Positions 5,818 through 12,206 of a DNA stretch of 12,206 nucleotides are shown here, one piece after another. The notes below the pieces were generated by a model. It was not told where the DNA came from. It saw only the letters and a list, made by a program, of their open reading frames with translations, and did no database searches. This stretch comes from Bdellovibrionaceae bacterium UBA2339 (GTDB lineage: Bacteria; Bdellovibrionota; Bdellovibrionia; Bdellovibrionales; JAMPXM01): assembly GCA_002344785.1 (NCBI GenBank), contig DDUL01000031.1:1-12206 (forward strand). Direction: 5' to 3'. Numbering within the stretch: position 1 is the first letter of the stretch; every line of letters begins with the position of its first letter. The translations under genes and the position numbers were made by a program.

Positions 5818-7998
5818 TTAGACGGCGATGGCGGTTTTGCGGTTGAGCAGACGGCGCGCTTGGCGGCGAATCATGTCGTTGTCGGAATCGATCAAGCCCA
5901 GGGCGTGCTCCACCAACGCAAGCAGTTCGGGTCGCGTGGCGAGAGTGACGGGCTCGTGACGATCATAATGATAGACGATTTCGCCAAGTGCCCACAGGCC
6001 GCTGGCTTGGCGTCCTTGGTCGGGGCTGGCGAGCATGGAGCGCAATCGGTCCTCCACGTCTTTGTTGAGACCTTTGAGCGCGGATCGAAGTATGGCGTTG
6101 GCCGCCACGCGGTTGCGTTGATCGCGTTGAAGCGGATCAAGAATGCTGTCGAGCAAATTGGAGTCGAAGCGCGAGAAGGCTTCGACGGAATTGGCGACGG
6201 TGCGGGCGTCGGGTGAAGCGAGAAGCTGCTCAAAGAGGCCTAGCAGACGTGAGGTGAGAAGTTGCGGCGGAATGAAGCGCAAGATCAGCATGACGGATGA
6301 AGCCGTCAGACGCCAATTCCATGCGTTGGATTGTCGTTGTGCGCGATGTAAGGCGGCGTCGATGAGGTCGACGAGAGCTTCGGCCAGGGCGGGCCCGCCG
6401 CGCGGGGCGAGGGATTCTCGCAGCTGAAACACAGCGCGATCGAGCAGCTCGGTGTTTGCCTCGGACGTTTGCGCACATCGTTCGCGAAGATTGAGACAAA
6501 TGCGCGCGAGGTCGTGATCGTTGCGGTAGAGGCCGATGGCCGGGAGCTTTTCCACTTCGCCTTGCACGAACACGCGATCCAACCAGAGCGTGACCGGAGG
6601 TCGTGAGCTGAGGCGATGCAGTTGTGAGCGTGGATTGACGCCTTTGAGCTCGAACTCGCCCGTCCATTCGACACCGAACCAAGGTTCGAGTGCGGTGCGA
6701 TGGCGTTCGTCGAAGTACAGCACGTTCACGTCTTTCTCCTGAACATTGGAGAGAATGCGTACGCTCTCGATGAGCGGTGGTCCCGACAGGCTGTGGCCGT
6801 TGACGAGTTGTCCATAGCGGAGTGAACCGTGGGCCAGCGCTGATTTGATGGTGAAGCGATAGCCTTTTTCTGTCTTGCAAGCTTGGTCATAGCGTTCGGC
6901 GATCATGTTGAGATCGGCGACACAGGCTGCGGCCTTGGCTACGCTGGTGATGGAGGTGCCGCGAGATGAGTTGGCGTCCGCGCTGTAGTCGTCCTTGATG
7001 TAGAAGATGACTTCGTCGCCGATGAACTCGTACACAAGGCCGCCGTATCGAGAAATGCACTCGCAAGCCTCGGTGAAGAAGGCGTTGATCTGCTCGATCA
7101 GATGTTCTTGCAGCGGAGAATTGAAGATATTGGAGAAGCCATTGATGTCGGTGCGCACGAGGGTGCACTCGAAGTTGTAGGGCGCCTTGCGGCCTGAGTC
7201 CATTTCGCCGCGGAGTGCAGGAAGGATTTCGCCTTCGAGTTTTCGCGTGCGCTCTTGCAGAATCCGCGATCGCCATTCGTAGGTTTCGATGCCGCGGATC
7301 AGGATCTCGGCTTCTCGCGATTTGGCTTCGATCGGCGTGTCTTCAAAACGTTGGCGGTTGTGGAGTCGGTCGACCAGCGTGCGGATGTCGCGAATATTCC
7401 ACCAGACTAAGAGTGCGGCGATGCTGACGATGGCGAGGAAGTTCAGCGCGAGACGCTCCTTACTTTTTTCAAGCGCATAGAGAAAGAGCGGCTGTTGGCC
7501 GGTTTTGCGAAGCGCGAGACTGAGTACGGTGTCCTCGGCCAAACGCAAATTGTACTCGATGCTGGCATCGCTTTCGTGTGGACCGCCCAGCGGGAAGAGT
7601 TCGCCGAAGGGTAGGGGAGACTCCTCTCGAGGCGCATAGGCAATGACCTGAACGCTTTGCAGCTCGGGGAGTCGCGCGAGGCGACCGGCTTCGAGGCGAG
7701 GCCCGCGGCTGCGTTCGAGAAGTGTAGCGAGACCTCGGCCACGATAGATGGTATAGGAGTGAACGCGATCGATGCTCCGCAAATCTTCCAGGAAGTCGAT
7801 CAGCTCTTCTTCCATGCCGGCGTGAAAGAGCGTGTGCGCGATCTGCGCGCTTTGCGGGAGGCGTTCGCCCGCGAAGCTGAGTTCGTTGGCCTCGTGAATA
7901 CGGGCTTGGGTGTAGAATTCGAGCAAACTGAAAATCAGGTAGCTCGCGCTCAGCAAAAGAATGACGAGACTGAGGAGTCCACGACGTTTGATCTTCAT
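5818..7998 (-). CDS. Transmembrane class III adenylate/guanylate cyclase with HEAT-like C-terminal region (726 aa)
   Basis: I take the ATG at 7998, which overlaps the upstream stop as ATGA; an in-frame ATG at 8067 would only add 23 residues unlike a membrane N-terminus. Order: TM1 about 8-28; periplasmic sensor about 29-180, no known domain; TM2 about 183-202; helical linker to about 265; cyclase domain about 277-465; helical tail about 500-726 with HEAT-like repeats (clearest 590-720). The two metal-binding aspartates are present: D284 in VRTDINGFS and D328 in EFIGDEVIF. The purine-selecting position before IGD is E324, as in guanylate cyclases, not the Lys of adenylate cyclases; its partner position appears to be S403. 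R414 is kept, but the usual transition-state Asn four residues before it is Ile410. It should make cAMP or cGMP in the cytoplasm in response to a periplasmic signal. Confidence 0.9.
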   Translation of the reverse strand: MKIKRRGLLSLVILLLSASYLIFSLLEFYTQARIHEANELSFAGERLPQSAQIAHTLFHAGMEEELIDFLEDLRSIDRVHSYTIYRGRGLATLLERSRGPRLEAGRLARLPELQSVQVIAYAPREESPLPFGELFPLGGPHESDASIEYNLRLAEDTVLSLALRKTGQQPLFLYALEKSKERLALNFLAIVSIAALLVWWNIRDIRTLVDRLHNRQRFEDTPIEAKSREAEILIRGIETYEWRSRILQERTRKLEGEILPALRGEMDSGRKAPYNFECTLVRTDINGFSNIFNSPLQEHLIEQINAFFTEACECISRYGGLVYEFIGDEVIFYIKDDYSADANSSRGTSITSVAKAAACVADLNMIAERYDQACKTEKGYRFTIKSALAHGSLRYGQLVNGHSLSGPPLIESVRILSNVQEKDVNVLYFDERHRTALEPWFGVEWTGEFELKGVNPRSQLHRLSSRPPVTLWLDRVFVQGEVEKLPAIGLYRNDHDLARICLNLRERCAQTSEANTELLDRAVFQLRESLAPRGGPALAEALVDLIDAALHRAQRQSNAWNWRLTASSVMLILRFIPPQLLTSRLLGLFEQLLASPDARTVANSVEAFSRFDSNLLDSILDPLQRDQRNRVAANAILRSALKGLNKDVEDRLRSMLASPDQGRQASGLWALGEIVYHYDRHEPVTLATRPELLALVEHALGLIDSDNDMIRRQARRLLNRKTAIAV

Positions 7999-10406
7999 GG
8001 TCTTGGTGTCGCGCGCGGGCCGGCCGAGCGCTTGAGGCGTTCGAGATTTTCGTCGTAGGTGTACCAAGTTGCGGGTTGGCGATGGCCGTGCCGTTGACCG
8101 TTGCGGTCCTCAACCCCGATGCGTTCCTCATTGAGTCGACGCAGAAAGGAGCGATCGCGCAAGAGCGGTTCGACGAAGCGATACTCTGAGACGAGCGTGT
8201 CCATCAAACGCGCGCGAGGCCAAGCATCGTCGATCGTCGGCGGCGGCTCTTCGGACTGATCACGTTCGCTCTGTGGAGCACTTCGCGTAAGGCCACCGAC
8301 ACCACGAGCGAGTGCGGCTGTCGCCAAATTGCGACCGCGGGGAATCGGCAGTGAGCCTTCCGCGAGGATCTGAGCGTCAGGCGGTGTCGTGCCACCTGGC
8401 GCAGGCGTGGCGTTGGGATCATCGGGCTTTCGGCGCGGATTGGCGGTCATCGCGACGGACTCAGGTGTCGCGGGCGCGACTTGCGCGGCTTGGCCGACGA
8501 CGAGGCTTTGCATGCGACCGATGCGCACGTTTTCTTGGGGTTGCGAATTCGGTCCCAGACCCACGCGCACATCCGATGGACGATAGTCGCCCAATGGATT
8601 GGCGATGCGCGTGTCGGTGCGCGCGTCATCGATTTCGCGGCGATAGCGGTTGGAGGCACGTTGACGGTTCAGCGAACTGGGCGTGGAGTCGCGCCACCAC
8701 TGCGAGGGCGCCAGGTCCGGCAGCGACGTCGCCGCGGTCACGACAGCGCCGACGGTTGTGCCGGGTGCAGGTGTTGGTGCCGGCGTCGCGCTACGGCCGA
8801 GCAACATGCGGTTCTCGTCGCGGTTTGGATCGCGCGTCCCGCCGCGCATGATCTGACGCTCGCGCAACTCGCGCGAAGCTTCGCGGAAGAGCCCTGGGTG
8901 GGTGCGCTGGATGTTATCCAAGGTTTGATTGTCCATGTATTGAGCGGAGCATGTTGGAGAAGTCGAATTGGCAGCTTGTGCAGTTTCGAGCACAAGGAGT
9001 CGAGCAAAGTCGGAGCCATCTCTCTGCTGAGTGCGCGCAGATTCTTCGCTTCGATTCTTGCAGATTAGACGCAGAGCTAGATTTCTTACTATTGCTTGAG
9101 TTTGCGGACTCTCGCCGTGTCGATTGAGTTGAAGTGAGGCGAGGGCGCGACTGAGGCACTCCGTATGGTTTGAGGCCGAGCGGGTGAAGCAACCGTCACT
9201 GCGGAGTTGCGCGAGTCGCTCCTGAACTTTTTGTTGAATTTCGATTGTGATACGATTTGCCTCGTGCCCATTCTCGCCGAGTTGTCTGGATAGCAGGGCC
9301 AGATCAATCTGTGCAAGCCGAGTTGATTCGCTCAGCTCTCTGATCGCTCGCTCTTCGTTGCGATAAGCCCGGTCGAGTGCCTGAAAGCGTTCGCAATTCT
9401 GCCCTTGAGCGCAACACTGTTCTCCAAGTTCGACGACTCGATGGTAGTCGCTTTGCATACGTTGTGCTCGTTCCCTAAGAACTTCTTCAATGCGAGGGTG
9501 AAGGTCGCGATATTCTTGAGGGAGTGAGTCTTGTGGCACAGACGTAATCGGGGCTCGGAATGGCCGAGCCATGTGATTGAATTCATGTAGCAACGTCCGT
9601 AGCATTTGCGAGTCATTCGAAATCCTCGCCAGATTAAGTTGCATGTGCTCGGTTTGCCCGTGTTTCACTCGACCTGAGAGTTGGTCTGACGTCAGATCAC
9701 ACGAAATTTTGGCACGCGTCCTAGTGCCTGGAGCTGGATTGAAGGTCGAAGCAAGAATTCCAGCGGTGTCTTCTGCTACTTCCGCTGAGCCTCTTTGTCG
9801 GTAGCATTGAAGAAGTCGATTTGGAGGGCTGTTTTGACTGTATGAGGATAAAATTTCTGTCAGCACTCTTTCTAGACGCTGGCGCTGTGCCTGGGAAATT
9901 CGAGGAGGTTCACAGCTTTCATCGAGTAGTCGTCGCCATGCTTCCTGCGTTAGCTGTGACTGTGGAGCAACCTCTTCTTGAGCTACGAGCTGAATTCTTC
10001 GAGCATCCTCAATTAACTGGTGAAAGAAGTTCGGGTCGGCGCAAATTTCCGATGCAGTCCTGCCCCATTCTATCGCGTCACTTTGTTGTACCCATAAGAG
10101 TTGATAGGCACGGAGCCTTGTGTCCCAAGCGGCTTGGAAGTTATAGTTCGCGATTCCACGAAACTCGATACCTTCAAGGCGACCGTAATGCTGACCAATC
10201 GGCTGACTCAGTTCTACAAGTTTACCTTGGCCTCGAATCCTGACTCTTTGAGGCACGCCTTGTTGGTTTGGTTCAGCCAGTATGATGAGAGCATCAGGCG
10301 TGACATAGAAGTGCGCCTGATCTGTCGCCGAGCTTTCCACGGACAAGAATGCGGCGCAGGCCAATATGAGGGTTGCTGAGTTGGGGGTCTGTCCAACAGA
10401 CTTCAT
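7995..10406 (-). CDS. Large exported protein with HEXXH zinc-protease motif and Pro-rich tail (803 aa)
   Basis: AGGA five bases before the ATG supports the start. Residues 1-27 look like a Sec signal peptide (hydrophobic ATLILACAAFLSV, cleavage near SSA-TD). Segments: beta-rich about 30-110; helical, Arg/Gln-rich 115-220; the motif RTLLHEFNHMARPF at 270-283, where H274-E275-x-x-H278 is a zinc-metallopeptidase signature; then long helical stretches 295-480 with several cysteines; then a low-complexity tail with TPAP-type Pro/Ala linkers (541-550, 665-675) and a conserved-looking end (730-803). No third zinc ligand is obvious, and I recognise no named family. Its stop overlaps the cyclase start by four bases (ATGA), which implies translational coupling. 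The GC content changes abruptly near residue 498. A periplasmic or surface protease is likely but inferred. Confidence 0.8.
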   Translation of the reverse strand: MKSVGQTPNSATLILACAAFLSVESSATDQAHFYVTPDALIILAEPNQQGVPQRVRIRGQGKLVELSQPIGQHYGRLEGIEFRGIANYNFQAAWDTRLRAYQLLWVQQSDAIEWGRTASEICADPNFFHQLIEDARRIQLVAQEEVAPQSQLTQEAWRRLLDESCEPPRISQAQRQRLERVLTEILSSYSQNSPPNRLLQCYRQRGSAEVAEDTAGILASTFNPAPGTRTRAKISCDLTSDQLSGRVKHGQTEHMQLNLARISNDSQMLRTLLHEFNHMARPFRAPITSVPQDSLPQEYRDLHPRIEEVLRERAQRMQSDYHRVVELGEQCCAQGQNCERFQALDRAYRNEERAIRELSESTRLAQIDLALLSRQLGENGHEANRITIEIQQKVQERLAQLRSDGCFTRSASNHTECLSRALASLQLNRHGESPQTQAIVRNLALRLICKNRSEESARTQQRDGSDFARLLVLETAQAANSTSPTCSAQYMDNQTLDNIQRTHPGLFREASRELRERQIMRGGTRDPNRDENRMLLGRSATPAPTPAPGTTVGAVVTAATSLPDLAPSQWWRDSTPSSLNRQRASNRYRREIDDARTDTRIANPLGDYRPSDVRVGLGPNSQPQENVRIGRMQSLVVGQAAQVAPATPESVAMTANPRRKPDDPNATPAPGGTTPPDAQILAEGSLPIPRGRNLATAALARGVGGLTRSAPQSERDQSEEPPPTIDDAWPRARLMDTLVSEYRFVEPLLRDRSFLRRLNEERIGVEDRNGQRHGHRQPATWYTYDENLERLKRSAGPRATPRP

Positions 10407-10463
10407 GCAATTCCTATCGGAATAATGAAGTCTCGGATTGAGGCGGAGGTCGAGTTTTTGTTG

Positions 10464-10484
10464 ACTGTCTCATTTTGGGACAGT
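10464..10484. repeat. Dyad between the secreted unknown gene and the HEXXH gene
   Basis: ACTGTCTC 10464-10471 and GGGACAGT 10477-10484 form six perfect outer pairs plus C-G and a T-G, around ATTTT. It lies 58 bases upstream of the HEXXH-protein ATG. On the - strand it is followed by CAACAAAAACTCG, not a U-run, so it does not look like a terminator for the preceding gene. An operator or mRNA-processing hairpin is possible. Confidence 0.4.
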
Positions 10485-10512
10485 TGCTAGTAGCGTGTTG
10501 TCTCTTCTTTGG

Positions 10513-11241
10513 TCAGTTTTTATCAGGTGGTCGGGTGTCGCCGAAGTAGGGTCTTACATCATTAGGATGCCACCCGACGTACGAGCATTTCACTACCCCA
10601 TTTGGATCCAATTGGTCCGGCCTGCACTCCAATCTGCTTCCCTTTTTTATCACGGCTCCGCTCTTTGTGGTGTAGGGTTCAACCAGAGTAATCTCCGCCG
10701 TGGTAAGATAGTCTTCGATATATATAGTTGGCAGTGGTGCAGATGTTTCCCCATACTCAATATTTGGATCGAACCGGATGAATTCGGGTTTCGAGTAATA
10801 AGCTGCGAACTTAACACCTTCGATCTCGAAGAACATGCCTTTTCCGGAGCATGCGATTCCAGTAATTACGAAAGGTCCATTTCGCTCAGACTGTGCGGCC
10901 GAAATCTCACAGCCTCGTGCAACCAGCCTTTTGTTTATGGCCAGATTTTTGAGAGTAAATCTGGCGACCTCCAGTTCATCTTTCTTGGGGTCGGCGCTCT
11001 TGATAGGATTTAGCAGGCGGCCTGGCGTTTGGTGCTCAATTTCGGTTCTACGCCATCTGTGCGTGGGGGCGTGAACGTAGAATTCACGAGTAGGAAAAGT
11101 TAGAACCATCGATCGCTCTTCGGGGGAGTAGGCACTTTCGGTCCAGGATGCTCCACTCGAAACAGATGAGATCATCGTCTGGAGCGCGATGAATGAGCAC
11201 ATTAGGAACGTATTTAGAGTCAAATTTTGAAGGATTCGCAT
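10513..11241 (-). CDS. Secreted protein of unknown function (242 aa)
   Basis: The frame opens at 11325, inside the upstream gene. I choose the ATG at 11241: GAGG stands eight bases before it, and the product then begins with MRILQNLTLNTFLMCSFIALQ and a probable signal-peptide end near SSGAS. A second ATG at 11247 has only a two-base spacer to the same GAGG. The mature part is about 210 residues with three cysteines (RGCEIS, GIACSGKG, LECRPD) plus VKCSY near the end, and alternating strands that suggest a beta-rich fold. No family was recognised. It begins ten bases after the stop of the LAS-peptidase gene, so the two are in one operon. Its DNA is AT-rich like its upstream neighbour. Confidence 0.72.
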   Translation of the reverse strand: MRILQNLTLNTFLMCSFIALQTMISSVSSGASWTESAYSPEERSMVLTFPTREFYVHAPTHRWRRTEIEHQTPGRLLNPIKSADPKKDELEVARFTLKNLAINKRLVARGCEISAAQSERNGPFVITGIACSGKGMFFEIEGVKFAAYYSKPEFIRFDPNIEYGETSAPLPTIYIEDYLTTAEITLVEPYTTKSGAVIKKGSRLECRPDQLDPNGVVKCSYVGWHPNDVRPYFGDTRPPDKN

Positions 11242-11251
11242 AACCATATCC

Positions 11252-12206
11252 TCAATCTGCCTCAATGTGTAAATGGTCAGCGTGACTTGATACGTCTCGG
11301 AGAACACCATTCGAGTTTGGCACAAACTGGCTGTTGCTGCCAGAAAGGTCTAGGCCAAATGGATCGTAAGATGGGACCACTGTACCGAATCGATACAGCG
11401 GATACTCAAAATTCAAATATTGCTCCGCTTCATGTAAATAGACTTTTCCATTCGCCTTCGACAGGTTGAGCTTTAATACTTTTCCGATCAATGTACGTGC
11501 ATGGATGTGTGTGGCTTCAGGAATTGAGAAGCCTCCTCCATCGCTAGTATAATAGATTGTTTTGATATTTGCGCCGCGCAATCTACGAAATCCCCTATGC
11601 ATGTCGAACTGGTACTTAAGTACATCGTCGATCGCAAAATGAGTCGAAGTACTGGACGCTTGATAACTGTAGGTGAAACTTTCTTGGTATGGACAGTTCT
11701 CGTAGAACCTCTGACTTGGTATTGATTGGCGGCGGGAAGTTGGGTCGCCAGCCTCAGGGTCAAGTAGCCATAGGGGATCTGCGTCAACAACGCCACCGTC
11801 TGAAGTGCGAACCAAATTGATCAGTTCGCGGTTCATGAAACACTCCTTTCCCGTGAACTTGAGCTGCCCGTTGTGAATACATTTTTCAGGCCGATCGTGG
11901 ATCGGCCCAGTGAGGCAGTCAATGTCCAGCTCTCTTAGCTGTCCGAGATAATTGCGAACTTGTGTAAGTGCATCTCGTTTACCCTTTGCATTGAATCGAT
12001 CGAATCGTTCGCGAAGCGTAGAGTCCGAATTCAGGTAGCGAACATCAATGCCGGATCCGTTTGTATGATGGCCCGTGTTTGCATGCGGAAAGATTAGGGC
12101 CTTACAGTAACCAGGGTTCTGACCGTCGGTGCAGCCACTTGAGACAGCAAATGCTGAACCTTGAATTGCGTGCATTGGTCCACCAAATGGTAATGATCCG
12201 TCGTTG
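11252..12206 (-). CDS. MepA-like LAS zinc peptidase, murein endopeptidase type (5' partial)
   Basis: The frame stays open through the right edge, so the N-terminus is missing; the ATG at 12175 is probably internal. Counting from that Met, GHHTNGSGIDVRYL contains the LAS zinc pair H37-x6-D44, and the C-terminal HADHLHIEAD gives H298-x2-H301-x-H303. That is the same H-x2-H-x-H spacing as the catalytic and zinc histidines of MepA (peptidase family M74). Upstream residues DGSLPFGG resemble the GS-x-NG segment of MepA. By family it would cut D-Ala-meso-DAP cross-links in peptidoglycan in the periplasm. The spacing between the two zinc motifs (about 255 residues) is far longer than in MepA (about 85), with seven cysteines outside the motifs, so it is a divergent, enlarged member. 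Three genes follow it closely on the same strand. Confidence 0.78.
   Translation of the reverse strand, partial: NDGSLPFGGPMHAIQGSAFAVSSGCTDGQNPGYCKALIFPHANTGHHTNGSGIDVRYLNSDSTLRERFDRFNAKGKRDALTQVRNYLGQLRELDIDCLTGPIHDRPEKCIHNGQLKFTGKECFMNRELINLVRTSDGGVVDADPLWLLDPEAGDPTSRRQSIPSQRFYENCPYQESFTYSYQASSTSTHFAIDDVLKYQFDMHRGFRRLRGANIKTIYYTSDGGGFSIPEATHIHARTLIGKVLKLNLSKANGKVYLHEAEQYLNFEYPLYRFGTVVPSYDPFGLDLSGSNSQFVPNSNGVLRDVSSHADHLHIEAD

Noticed and set aside
6230..6880. 216-residue - strand frame and other long frames within the cyclase gene
   Set aside because: Out-of-frame shadows of the cyclase coding sequence with Arg/Ser/His-rich composition and no motifs.
7999..8067. Longer cyclase start at 8067
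   Set aside because: The extra 23 residues are basic and read from the end of the previous gene. The ATG at 7998 gives a normal membrane N-terminus and an ATGA overlap.
1..12206. Insertion sequences, transposase or integrase genes, CRISPR arrays, and tRNA-linked attachment duplication
   Set aside because: No transposase-like protein, no regularly spaced repeats, and no copy of the tRNA 3' end was seen elsewhere in the window.

Overview
The window looks like chromosomal DNA of a Gram-negative bacterium rich in exported, lineage-specific proteins. A Bdellovibrionota-type (predatory 'deltaproteobacterial') host is my best guess. It rests on the mix of exported hypotheticals, peptidoglycan hydrolases and a membrane cyclase, and no marker gene fixes the taxonomy. 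Most of the window is moderately GC-rich, but the right-hand 3.3 kb is clearly more AT-rich.

Layout, left to right. The + strand (1-2632) carries the end of a Bax-like N-acetylglucosaminidase that begins with a VATP tetrapeptide repeat, a secreted unknown protein, a 170-base stretch of strong nested hairpins ending in a terminator (a candidate structured RNA), tRNA-Leu(UAG) with its own terminator, and a small secreted unknown protein. From 2634 onward every convincing gene is on the - strand. Read in transcription order (right to left), one group runs from the right edge to about 5105: a truncated MepA-like LAS murein peptidase, a secreted unknown protein, an 803-residue exported protein with an HEFNH zinc-protease motif, a two-TM class III nucleotide cyclase with a HEAT-like tail (its start overlaps the preceding stop as ATGA), and a small exported six-cysteine protein with its own strong ribosome binding site. 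A second group (4890 to 2634) encodes an AhpD-like peroxidase-related protein, a histidine-rich membrane di-iron hydroxylase and an SbtA-family bicarbonate permease. Both junctions in this group hold strong hairpins, and the one before the permease covers its ribosome binding site.

How the genes may work together (inference). The right-hand group combines envelope and periplasmic proteins (LAS peptidase, HEXXH protein, unknown secreted protein) with a transmembrane cyclase whose periplasmic domain could sense their activity or substrate. The left-hand group looks like membrane lipid or carotenoid modification plus redox protection plus bicarbonate uptake. The best candidates for something undescribed are the exported-protease/cyclase operon, with its guanylate-cyclase-like specificity residue and its composition break inside a gene, and the hairpin array upstream of the tRNA.
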